Made by a program: the position numbers and the translations under genes. Shown here in pieces: positions 16,984 to 24,390 of a stretch of 62,079 nt of DNA (within the stretch, counting starts at the first letter, position 1; each line of letters begins with the position of its first letter). This DNA comes from JAXHUM01 sp034189325 (GTDB lineage: Bacteria; Desulfobacterota; DSM-4660; Desulfatiglandales; Desulfatiglandaceae). The notes under the pieces are model-generated. The model made no database searches. It saw only the letters and a list, made by a program, of their open reading frames with translations, and was not told the origin of the DNA. The stretch lies in assembly GCA_034189325.1 (NCBI GenBank), contig JAXHUM010000094.1, positions 1 to 62,079 of the forward strand. Reading direction: 5' to 3'.

Positions 16984-18543
16984 ATGAACACTACCGATTT
17001 TTTAAGTATTAGCAGTGCGATCTGTCCTGACAGAGATTGCATCGTTTTCGAAGGGAACAGATGGACTTTTGTGCAGCTGAATGATCGGATCAACAGAATT
17101 GCCAATGCATTAACCGGTTTCGGTGTGGAAAAAGGAGATAGAGTCGGGATCCTCAATGTGAACTGCAACCAGTATATTGAAATCTACTTTGCCTGCGCGA
17201 AGTTGGGTGCGATTTTTGTCCCCATGAATTTTCGAGCCAAGAGCGATGAGTTGGGTTACATGATATCCAACGCCGAGCCTAAAGTTCTCTTTGTGGGGAA
17301 TCGGTACATTGAGATGGTTGACGGCCTATTAATACAGTCGCCAGCGGTGAGGGAGTGCGTTTCCATAGACGAGAAGAGCGCGGGAAAGCCCTTTTACGAG
17401 GATCTGATTACTTCCTCTTCTTCGGAGGAGGTCATCAATGACATCGGAGATGAGGATATCACGATCTTGATGTTTACGGCTGGCACAACCGGCCGGCCTA
17501 AGGGGGTGCCTCTAAGACATAGTGGATTTGCCGGATACATCCTAGGCAATGTCGAGCCTGCCAACCCTGAGATTGAGGAACGAAACATACTGACTGTCCC
17601 GCTCTATCATGTTGCCGGAATCCAGGCCGTGATGGCGGCAATCTATGGTGGCAGGACAATGGTTATGATGCGTCAGTTTGAAGTCAGTGAATGGTTGAAA
17701 ACTGTGCAAACAGAACAGGCAACCAGGGCAATGCTCGTCCCGACAATGTTAAAGATGGTCATTGATTCACCTGATTTTAAGAAGTACGATTTGGGCAGCC
17801 TTAAGGTCATTACTTACGGGGCCGCTTCTATGCCTTTCGAGGTTATTAAAAAAGCTATCAAGGAATTGCCTGGCGTCAATTTTATAAATGCCTTTGGTCA
17901 AACCGAGACCGCTTCCACGATCACGATGCTTGGTCCTGAAGACCATATAATTGAAGGCACTGAAGAGGAGCAGGACAAAAAACTGAAACGCCTTACCTCC
18001 TCTATAGGAAAGCCGCTGCCTGATGTGGAAGTTATAATTGTGGATGAGGACGGGAACCTGTTGCCACCCCTGGGTGTGGGAGAGATCCTGGCCAAAGGTC
18101 CGCGAATTATGACGGGGTATTGGAAAGATGAGAAGAAGACATCACAGGTCCTGACAAAGGAGGGGTGGCTACGTACCGGAGATAAAGGATGGATGGATGA
18201 GGATGGATATATTTTCCTCTCTGGTCGCGCCGATGATATGATCATACGTGGGGGTGAAAACATCTCTCCTGAAGAGGTTGAAAACGTTCTTTATTCCCAC
18301 CCAAAGGTGGAGGAAGCGGCTGTAATTGGAATTCCAGACACTGAGTGGGGGCAAGTACCCAGGGCGATTATTGTACTGAAAGAGGGGGATGCTGCTTCTG
18401 CTGAAGAGATCATGGAGTATTGCAGATCGGAACTCGCCGGGTTTAAGAGACCGCGATCCGTCGTCTTTATCGATTCCCTACCGCGCAGTTCCGTTGGAAA
18501 GGTATTGAAAAAGGAGATTCGGAAAAAGTATGGTCAACCGTAA
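16984..18543 (+). CDS. Acyl-CoA synthetase (AMP-forming)
   Basis: This 519-residue AMP-dependent ligase has the P-loop-like motif MFTAGTTGRPKGVP, adenine-binding FGQTETAS, RTGDKGWMDEDGY and the C-terminal PRSSVGKVLKKE. Its catalytic lysine is Lys506, which in this family is a known site of regulatory lysine acylation. The length and C-terminus resemble medium-chain or aryl/acyl-CoA ligases rather than the long-chain type at 4046. AGGAGCAGGAG precedes the ATG. An HDAC-family deacetylase is encoded three genes downstream in the same operon, echoing acsA-acuC systems (inference). Confidence 0.92.
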   Translation: MNTTDFLSISSAICPDRDCIVFEGNRWTFVQLNDRINRIANALTGFGVEKGDRVGILNVNCNQYIEIYFACAKLGAIFVPMNFRAKSDELGYMISNAEPKVLFVGNRYIEMVDGLLIQSPAVRECVSIDEKSAGKPFYEDLITSSSSEEVINDIGDEDITILMFTAGTTGRPKGVPLRHSGFAGYILGNVEPANPEIEERNILTVPLYHVAGIQAVMAAIYGGRTMVMMRQFEVSEWLKTVQTEQATRAMLVPTMLKMVIDSPDFKKYDLGSLKVITYGAASMPFEVIKKAIKELPGVNFINAFGQTETASTITMLGPEDHIIEGTEEEQDKKLKRLTSSIGKPLPDVEVIIVDEDGNLLPPLGVGEILAKGPRIMTGYWKDEKKTSQVLTKEGWLRTGDKGWMDEDGYIFLSGRADDMIIRGGENISPEEVENVLYSHPKVEEAAVIGIPDTEWGQVPRAIIVLKEGDAASAEEIMEYCRSELAGFKRPRSVVFIDSLPRSSVGKVLKKEIRKKYGQP

Positions 18544-18590
18544 TTTCATATCTGGAATGATTTTATAAGATTCTATAAGGAGGTGAGAGA

Positions 18591-18710
18591 ATGGGAAACG
18601 AAGTTGGAAAGAGGTACGTGTGCAACAAATGCGGATCTGAGTTGATTGTAACCCATGGTGGCGAGGGAGAGTTGCATTGCTGCGGCCAACCCATGGAACT
18701 TAAGAAATAA
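18591..18710 (+). CDS. Desulforedoxin-like mini protein (copy 1)
   Basis: This is a 39-residue protein. Its four Cys (C11xxC14 and C30-C31) have the same spacing as desulforedoxin (CxxC, 16 residues, CC), which binds Fe(Cys)4 as a homodimer. YVCNKCG and HCCGQPME match that family closely. AAGGAGGTGAGAGA precedes the ATG. It sits between the ligase and a second, similar gene. It may be a small electron carrier or a metal-binding accessory protein; superoxide reductase is not encoded nearby. Confidence 0.85.
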   Translation: MGNEVGKRYVCNKCGSELIVTHGGEGELHCCGQPMELKK

Positions 18711-18753
18711 GAGTCTTCAGGGCTCAAAAATCTTCATGTGGAGGTGATTGAAA

Positions 18754-18894
18754 ATGAGTCAACTTGGCAAGAGATATCGTTGTGAGAACTGCAATACTGA
18801 AGTCCTTTGCACTAAGGCTGGCGAGGGGAATCCTGTCTGTTGTGACAAGGAAATGGTTCTTCAGCAGCCCAATCCCTTACCTTCCTCAGACTAA
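18754..18894 (+). CDS. Desulforedoxin-like mini protein (copy 2)
   Basis: This 46-residue paralogue of the preceding gene has C10xxC13 and C29-C30 in the same 16-residue spacing. It has one extra Cys (C19) and a short Pro/Ser tail. The ribosome binding site GGAGGTGATTG is clear. It ends 14 bases before the deacetylase-family gene. The tandem pair has diverged (about half identical), so the two could form a heterodimer or have different partners (inference). Confidence 0.82.
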   Translation: MSQLGKRYRCENCNTEVLCTKAGEGNPVCCDKEMVLQQPNPLPSSD

Positions 18895-18908
18895 TACCAT
18901 CGGCATCT

Positions 18909-19757
18909 GTGGCAACCGGCATCTTCTTCCACTACCAGCAGGGTGAGAGGCTCAGAGATTTTCCACAGGCCCTGAACGGAATATTGGATAAGGACAACAT
19001 TTGTTATTTTGACTCCTTCTATCCATCGAAGCCCGAAACCGATTTTGACATAGCCGCAGTGCCGATGGAGGCCCTCTACAAGATACACACCCCTAAAATG
19101 GTTGATCGTGTGAAATCAATGGGAGTCCACGATGGGGCTCTCCATTCCGTTTCAGGGACACTTGCGGCAGCAGAGAAGGTATGGTCTGGGGAGTTAGTAA
19201 ATGCATTTGTCTTTACCGGATATGGAGACCACCACGCGGGCAGTCACTTTTGCGGTGGTGGATGTTATTACAACGGCGCCGCCATAGCAATCAATGAACT
19301 GGAGGAAAGATTCGGTGCCAAGCGTTTTGCTGTGATTGATACGGATGCGCACCACGGAGACGGCTCGTGGGAGCTATTTGATAAGAGGCCCAATGTACTC
19401 TATATATGCTTCTGTGCCGGGCAGACCCAAGACACAAATCAAAACGTCAATATCCATGTGCCCTACATGATTGACGAGGCAACCTATCTTTCAATTGTGG
19501 AAGACGTTTTCAGAAAAAGGCTGAAGAGTTTTCGCCCGGAGATCGTCTTTTGGAACTGGGGATATGACGGAACCATTGGCGAATATGGCGACATGGGGCT
19601 TGGACCGGAGTTCCAGATCAGCTTGGCAGAAGTGATCAAGAAATCTTCAGACGAGGTATGTGAGGGGAGCCTGGTTGTGGTATTGTGCGGTGGAAGCAGA
19701 CGAGATTTGGCAGCCTTTCTGATACCGCGTATTATTCGTGTGCTGGCATCTCTATAG
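18909..19757 (+). CDS. Histone deacetylase-family protein (AcuC/acetylpolyamine amidohydrolase-like)
   Basis: This 282-residue zinc-dependent deacetylase-superfamily protein has a DHHAG element followed by FCGGGCYYNGAAIA. IDTDAHHGDGSWELF carries the metal-binding Asp and His, and WGYDGTIGEYGDMGLGP supplies the second metal Asp. The GTG at 18909 is the likely start (VATGIFFHYQQGERL). In bacteria such enzymes remove acetyl groups from polyamines or from lysines of acyl-CoA synthetases (AcuC). Here the gene shares an operon with a ligase that has the target-type lysine, so deacylation of that ligase is a reasonable guess but not shown. The C-terminus is short compared with most AcuC proteins (about 380 residues). 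Confidence 0.87.
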   Translation: MATGIFFHYQQGERLRDFPQALNGILDKDNICYFDSFYPSKPETDFDIAAVPMEALYKIHTPKMVDRVKSMGVHDGALHSVSGTLAAAEKVWSGELVNAFVFTGYGDHHAGSHFCGGGCYYNGAAIAINELEERFGAKRFAVIDTDAHHGDGSWELFDKRPNVLYICFCAGQTQDTNQNVNIHVPYMIDEATYLSIVEDVFRKRLKSFRPEIVFWNWGYDGTIGEYGDMGLGPEFQISLAEVIKKSSDEVCEGSLVVVLCGGSRRDLAAFLIPRIIRVLASL

Positions 19758-19800
19758 TTTCTAGATTTTTTCATAAAGTCGACACATACGTGACCGAGAT

Positions 19801-20637
19801 ATGCACTATCCCGACCCGCAGGACAAGTATGTTGATATCAACGGGCTGCGAATGCACTACCTCGATTGGGGAAATCCTGATAAGCAGCCTATGTTGCTCC
19901 TTCATGGTTTTTCTGCCCATGCCCATTTGTGGGATAGCTTTGCGCCATCATTCAGCTCAAGGTATCACGTCCTGGCCCTGGATCAACGAGGACATGGTGA
20001 AAGCGAATCCCCAGAACTGGCTGCCTACAGCTTGGATGATCATTTTTCAGATCTCGTCTGCCTCGTCGAGATCTTGAATCTTAATGGCCTGATCTTTATA
20101 GGTCACTCTATGGGAGGTCGGAATGCCCTTTTCTACACGGCATGCGCGCCAGAAAAGGTCGACAGGCTTGTTTTGGTCGATGCCCGCCCGGGGAATGATC
20201 AACAGGGCCCGAAAGCATTGGAAAACTTTCTGACTCACCTTCCTCTTCAAGCTCGTTCCATTGATCATATCGTCCGGGAAATCCGATCTATCTATCCCTA
20301 TTTGTCTCGTAACGTCGGCCGTTATATTGTTTCTCATGGGTACCATAAGCTAAATAACGGACAGTTTGTCCCCAAATATGATGTGAGAATGAGCCTTGAC
20401 GCTGAGCAAGCCGGCTATCTCGTGGAGGACCTGTGGGGCTTTTTGGAGAATATTCTTTGCCCCACTCTGGTGGTTCGTGGAAAAGAGAGCCCTTTTATAT
20501 CCGCACAAGAGGCCCAAAAGATGTGCCTTCGTCTCTCCACGGCGGAGCTGAAGGAAATACCGGGTGCCACCCACCTTCCCATGCTGGAAAACCCTGAGAC
20601 CTTTCACAAGGTGATCTCAAGTTTCTTGGACCCCTAG
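19801..20637 (+). CDS. Alpha/beta hydrolase
   Basis: This 278-residue serine hydrolase has the nucleophile Ser103 in GHSMGG, LLLHGFSAH for the oxyanion hole, LALDQRGHGES, an acid residue in VVRGKESPFIS and the catalytic His in GATHLPMLENP. It lacks a signal peptide and so is cytoplasmic. It is the last gene of the operon, 43 bases after the deacetylase-like gene. The family includes esterases, C-C hydrolases and thioesterases; the substrate is unknown. Confidence 0.88.
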   Translation: MHYPDPQDKYVDINGLRMHYLDWGNPDKQPMLLLHGFSAHAHLWDSFAPSFSSRYHVLALDQRGHGESESPELAAYSLDDHFSDLVCLVEILNLNGLIFIGHSMGGRNALFYTACAPEKVDRLVLVDARPGNDQQGPKALENFLTHLPLQARSIDHIVREIRSIYPYLSRNVGRYIVSHGYHKLNNGQFVPKYDVRMSLDAEQAGYLVEDLWGFLENILCPTLVVRGKESPFISAQEAQKMCLRLSTAELKEIPGATHLPMLENPETFHKVISSFLDP

Positions 20638-20767
20638 AATCCGTATATCAGGAGGGGGTGTTGTATTGAGGGAAATCCCCTTGCCAAAATTAGGTCCAAG
20701 AGTACATAATACCAGTGGAAAATCTATATAAAGGCAAAGGAAGCCATTATGAGGGTTATATGTTCTA

Positions 20768-21505
20768 ATGGATATTGTTAGAGGCCTCACTTATAACTTA
20801 AGGGGGTTAGGGTTCTCCCTAAAGGTGCCCGCACTTCTGCTATGGGGCTTGGCCCGGTTTGTGGCGGTTGTTCTCCTTTCCATTGTGCTGGCCTATATTA
20901 TCCTCTCTTATCATCAGGAGATCCTTGATTTAATCTGGTCCAAGCCTGAAAGCCGATGGATCCAATGGCTATGGCATCTGCTTTCTTGGTTCCTGTCTTT
21001 GGTCCTTGTGGGCGCTGGAGCCATTTTGTCCTACCTCGTATCCCAAGTGCTTTTCGGAGTCATCATTATGGACCGTATGTCACGGATCACCGAACAGAGA
21101 ATTACCGGATCAGTCAAAGAGGCTGAAAAACTATCTGTCTGGCGACAATTCTCCCATATAATCAGGCAGGAAATCCCACGTACTATCCTACCTGTTGTGA
21201 TGTCTCTGCTCCTGATGATTCTGGGCTGGTTGACGCCTCTCGGCCCCCTTTTCTTTCTCCTTTCCTCATCTGCGGCTATTGTTTTTCTGGCCTGGGACAA
21301 TAGCGATCTTCTTCCGGCCAGACAGTTGATCCCTTTTCGAGAAAGGTTGCGTTTTCTCTCCAAAACGATCCTGTTCCATCTGGGGTTTGGCCTTCCTTTT
21401 CTGATCCCCGGACTGAACATCCTTTTTCTCTCCTATGCGCCAGTTGGGGGTACTCTTTATCACCTGGAAGCAGACAGATTCACAAAACAGCCAAATTCAA
21501 GATAA
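20768..21505 (+). CDS. EI24/CysZ-like integral membrane protein
   Basis: This 245-residue protein has an amphipathic N-terminal half. Membrane segments lie at about residues 22-50, 70-98 and a long hydrophobic stretch at 140-180, with a C-terminal PGLNILFLSYAPVGGTLY motif characteristic of the EI24 domain (CysZ sulfate permease-like). CysZ family members move sulfate or influence sulfate supply, but most EI24 proteins of deltaproteobacteria are uncharacterised. It stands 130 bases after the hydrolase gene and is followed by a 400-base spacer. Confidence 0.78.
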   Translation: MDIVRGLTYNLRGLGFSLKVPALLLWGLARFVAVVLLSIVLAYIILSYHQEILDLIWSKPESRWIQWLWHLLSWFLSLVLVGAGAILSYLVSQVLFGVIIMDRMSRITEQRITGSVKEAEKLSVWRQFSHIIRQEIPRTILPVVMSLLLMILGWLTPLGPLFFLLSSSAAIVFLAWDNSDLLPARQLIPFRERLRFLSKTILFHLGFGLPFLIPGLNILFLSYAPVGGTLYHLEADRFTKQPNSR

Positions 21506-21908
21506 AGGCTTGCAAATCCAGAGGAATGAGGCGTGGTTCGTTCCTTAAGATGCAATGTATAGCAGGTTCTGGACCTCTTACGAGACCGTCAAGACTAGCC
21601 GTCTATAAAATGTGCTCGACCGAATATTCTACGTTCAACGTTCAAACAATTCTTTTTAGTCCCAATGCCGTTGCAATTCTCTAACGATTCTGATTGACCC
21701 ATATTAGTCTTGACAAAACATATAGGTTAAGGGTAATAAATCTCGACACTGGATAGGAGGGCAGGAATTTCAGGGGCTATATGTATAGGTCGATGAACGC
21801 ACGATAGACCGTTTTTCGATCCCTTTGAACCAAAGGACCCCTCCGGAGTCTGGATCGGAGTGACCAAGATTGGTCCAAAATATAACATTAGAATAGGAGG
21901 TATGAATT
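21506..21908. other. Intergenic region upstream of biotin carrier gene
   Basis: No gene is seen. A weak promoter candidate has a perfect TTGACA at 21710-21715 and TAATAA at 21734-21739 (18-base spacer). AGGAGG at 21896-21901 is the ribosome binding site of the biotin-carrier gene. Confidence 0.45.
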
Positions 21909-22121
21909 GTGAGTGAAATTACTGCGCCCATGGGTGGTAAAGTGATCGACGTGAGGGTTAATCCTGGTGATTCAGTTTCAGAAGGAGACGAGGTCGTTAT
22001 TCTTGAAGCCATGAAGATGGAATTGCCTGTAGTTGCCAACGAAGGTGGAACCGTAAAAGAAGTAAACTGCAAAAAGGGCGATTCTGTTGAAGCAGAATCT
22101 GTACTGGTCGTTGTGGAATAG
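21909..22121 (+). CDS. Biotin carboxyl carrier protein (free-standing biotinyl domain)
   Basis: This 70-residue protein is a single biotinyl domain. The attachment lysine is Lys36 in EAMKMELP, flanked by the two symmetric beta-hairpins of the fold. It carries carboxybiotin between the carboxyltransferase and, probably, the membrane beta subunit. The GTG at 21909 has AGGAGG upstream. It is much shorter than usual gamma/delta carrier subunits, with no Pro/Ala linker. The carboxyltransferase gene follows in the same direction. Confidence 0.88.
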   Translation: MSEITAPMGGKVIDVRVNPGDSVSEGDEVVILEAMKMELPVVANEGGTVKEVNCKKGDSVEAESVLVVVE

Positions 22122-22131
22122 ACCTGTAATC

Positions 22132-22174
22132 AACGAGGATTCGAGTGTCATTCTTTGATCTCCTCGTTTTTTTT
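22132..22174 (+). terminator. Attenuator-like hairpin between biotin carrier and carboxyltransferase
   Basis: AACGAGGA (22132-22139) pairs perfectly with TCCTCGTT (22161-22168), with a run of eight T at 22167-22174. The 21-base loop is long for a strong terminator. Partial termination here would lower carboxyltransferase expression relative to the carrier. It also argues against the longer carboxyltransferase start at 22145, which would lie inside the loop. Confidence 0.5.
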
Positions 22175-22198
22175 AATGATTTGAGTGGGAGACCTCTA

Positions 22199-23749
22199 AT
22201 GGATATCCAGCAAAAAATAGAGGAGTTGAAAAATAGAAACCTCCAAGCGGAATTGGGAGGTGGTGAAAAAAGAAATGAGCAGCAGCACGCCAAAGGGAAA
22301 TTGACCGCAAGGGAGAGGATTGCCTATCTCCTTGATGAGGGAAGTTTTCAGGAAATCGATAAGTTTGTTGTTCATCGATGCCACGATTTTGGAATGGAGA
22401 AGAAGAAGACCCCAGGTGATGGAGTCGTTACCGGCTATGGGACTGTGAATGGGAGACAGGTCTTTCTATTCTCACAGGATTTCACGGTCTTAGGCGGTTC
22501 TCTGAGCCTTCCTTTCGGGGAAAAGGTGTGCAAGATCATGGATCTCGCACTCAAAACCGGAGCGCCTGTGGTCGGACTAAATGACTCAGGTGGCGCCAGG
22601 ATCCAAGAAGGGGTGGGAAGCCTTTCCGGTTATGGTGAAATATTCAAGAGAAATGTCTGGAGTTCAGGCGTTGTTCCCCAAATATCTGTGATTATGGGTC
22701 CATGCGCGGGGGGAGCTGTCTATTCGCCGGCCCTGACAGACTTGACGATCATGGTCAAAAAGACAAGTAACATGTTTATTACAGGCCCCCAGGTGATTAA
22801 GACGGTCACGTCCGAAGAGGTGACAACCGAGGCCCTCGGAGGAGCCATGGCTCACAACACCAAAAGCGGGGTTGCTCATTTTGCTGAAGAATCCGACCAG
22901 GCCGCCCTGGACAGGGTAAAGGAAATCCTCGGATTCCTTCCCCAAAGTTACAGGGAAGAGGCTCCCGTGATAGAGTGCAGGGATGATCCTGAGAGGAGGG
23001 ATGAATCCCTGAACGAGGTCGTCCCAGGCAATCCGAGGGTTCCTTATGATATCAGAGATATTATCCTTTCCGTACTGGACAACAATGAATTCCTGGAAGT
23101 CCACAAGTACTATGCCCAGAACATGGTTGTCGGTTTCGGTCGTCTCAATGGAATTGCCGTGGGGGTGATTGCCAATCAACCAAAGTTCTTGGCCGGTTGC
23201 CTTGATATAAAGGCTTCCGTCAAATGCGCCAGGTTTGTCAGGATGTGTGATGGCTTTAACCTCCCTCTGATTACCTTTGTAGACGTACCAGGCTATCTAC
23301 CCGGTGTGAATCAGGAATACGGCGGTATCATTAAGTTCGGGGCCGAGATTATTTATGCCTATGCTGAGGCTACCGTGCCGAAGGTTACGGTGATTACTCG
23401 AAAGGCCTATGGAGGGGCCTACATCGCCATGGCCAGCAAGCACCTCGCAGGAGATATTAGTTTTGCCTATCCCACCGCCGAGATCGCTGTAATGGGTCCT
23501 GAAGGTGCCACCAATATTGTCTTCAAAAAGGAGATTGACGCTTCCGCTGAACCCGAGGCGACACGGGAGCAATTGGTTGAAGAATATAGGAACAATTTCG
23601 CCAGTCCTTTCCGGGCAGCGGAACTGGGGTATATTGATGAGGTGATCTTTCCCGAGAATACTCGTCCCAAGTTGATTACGGCCCTTATGATGCTTCGAAA
23701 GAAGAAGACTTCAATCCCGGAAAGACGGCATGGGAATATACCACTCTAG
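22199..23749 (+). CDS. mmdA: Acyl-CoA carboxylase/decarboxylase carboxyltransferase subunit
   Basis: This carboxyltransferase has 516 residues from the ATG at 22199 (MDIQQKIEELKNRN). It is of the methylmalonyl-CoA decarboxylase alpha / propionyl-CoA carboxylase beta type. The oxyanion segments are both present: GDSGGARIQEGVGSL-type (NDSGGARIQEG) with PCAGGAVYSPA in the N-terminal half, and RKAYGGAYIAM in the C-terminal half. It moves carboxyl between methylmalonyl-CoA and biotin. Because an OadB-like membrane subunit lies next to it and no biotin carboxylase gene is seen, a sodium-pumping methylmalonyl-CoA decarboxylase role is favoured over an ATP-driven carboxylase (inference). An upstream in-frame GTG at 22145 is rejected, see the hairpin at 22132. 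Confidence 0.88.
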   Translation: MDIQQKIEELKNRNLQAELGGGEKRNEQQHAKGKLTARERIAYLLDEGSFQEIDKFVVHRCHDFGMEKKKTPGDGVVTGYGTVNGRQVFLFSQDFTVLGGSLSLPFGEKVCKIMDLALKTGAPVVGLNDSGGARIQEGVGSLSGYGEIFKRNVWSSGVVPQISVIMGPCAGGAVYSPALTDLTIMVKKTSNMFITGPQVIKTVTSEEVTTEALGGAMAHNTKSGVAHFAEESDQAALDRVKEILGFLPQSYREEAPVIECRDDPERRDESLNEVVPGNPRVPYDIRDIILSVLDNNEFLEVHKYYAQNMVVGFGRLNGIAVGVIANQPKFLAGCLDIKASVKCARFVRMCDGFNLPLITFVDVPGYLPGVNQEYGGIIKFGAEIIYAYAEATVPKVTVITRKAYGGAYIAMASKHLAGDISFAYPTAEIAVMGPEGATNIVFKKEIDASAEPEATREQLVEEYRNNFASPFRAAELGYIDEVIFPENTRPKLITALMMLRKKKTSIPERRHGNIPL

Positions 23750-23772
23750 CAGTATAATCTAATAGTTGACCA

Positions 23773-23815
23773 AAAAAAGGCATCTCCCTAAAATAATTAA
23801 GGAGATGCCTTTTTT
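23773..23815. terminator. Bidirectional rho-independent terminator
   Basis: GGCATCTCC (23779-23787) pairs with GGAGATGCC (23801-23809), extended by an A6/T6 stretch to 15 bp. The flanking T-run on each strand makes it usable by both converging units: the carboxyltransferase from the left and the membrane protein genes from the right. Confidence 0.9.
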
Positions 23816-23830
23816 AATTTTATGATCTTT

Positions 23831-24292
23831 TTATCCTGACGCCTTGCTTGTTCTTCCGGCAAAGCGCGATATGATACTTCCGGACAGGGCCATTCCCAGA
23901 AAAAGCACAATTAGAACGGCAAATACGCCTATATACCTGAGGACCAATGTCCCTATGATCCATGTCCAATTATCCTTCATGATAACGACCGTGGATTCTC
24001 CTCCACCCCCTTTAGAGATGGTAATGGAATGCCAGGAGCGCCTTCCATTGTCCTCAATGTATGTCGAATTCTTCCAGTCCCGAAATTTGACATCCGGCTG
24101 ACCGTTCAAAACATCTCGGTAAAAACCGAGTGCCTGGTCGTGAGAAAGAGGTACCTTCAGTTCCAACCTCGTGTCTGTCTTATCAAGGACAACTCCCTGT
24201 GAAATCACGGGGGCCCCAAGGAAGTCTTCGGCACTTGAATAGGAAGGAACAATCAAGAGTATAAGCTGGAACAGAAAAAAGTAGCGTTTCAT
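23831..24292 (-). CDS. Exported/membrane hypothetical protein next to OadB-like subunit
   Basis: This 153-residue protein has an N-terminal signal peptide (residues 1-21, SYSSAED cleavage region) and a soluble part of about 80 residues. A single C-terminal membrane segment at about 110-140 (TLVLRYIGVFAVLIVLFLGM) is followed by a basic tail. The membrane helix with the FLGM pattern loosely recalls the small OadG/gamma subunit of sodium-pumping decarboxylases, which anchors the complex. It is 98 bases downstream of the OadB-like gene, same strand. A gamma-like role is an inference from context; the soluble part has no family I recognise. Confidence 0.72.
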   Translation of the reverse strand: MKRYFFLFQLILLIVPSYSSAEDFLGAPVISQGVVLDKTDTRLELKVPLSHDQALGFYRDVLNGQPDVKFRDWKNSTYIEDNGRRSWHSITISKGGGGESTVVIMKDNWTWIIGTLVLRYIGVFAVLIVLFLGMALSGSIISRFAGRTSKASG

Positions 24293-24390
24293 TTATTAAT
24301 CCTCTACAAAGGGAGTTATTAAAGAGAGCATAAACCTCTGTATTATTAAGAAAAGCCTGCCTGTTCGATCCAGTGTCGACGGCTCGATTA

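Noticed and set aside
22145..22198. 18-residue N-terminal extension of the carboxyltransferase from GTG 22145
   Set aside because: Lies in the loop and T-run of the hairpin at 22132-22174, and the family N-terminus fits ATG 22199.
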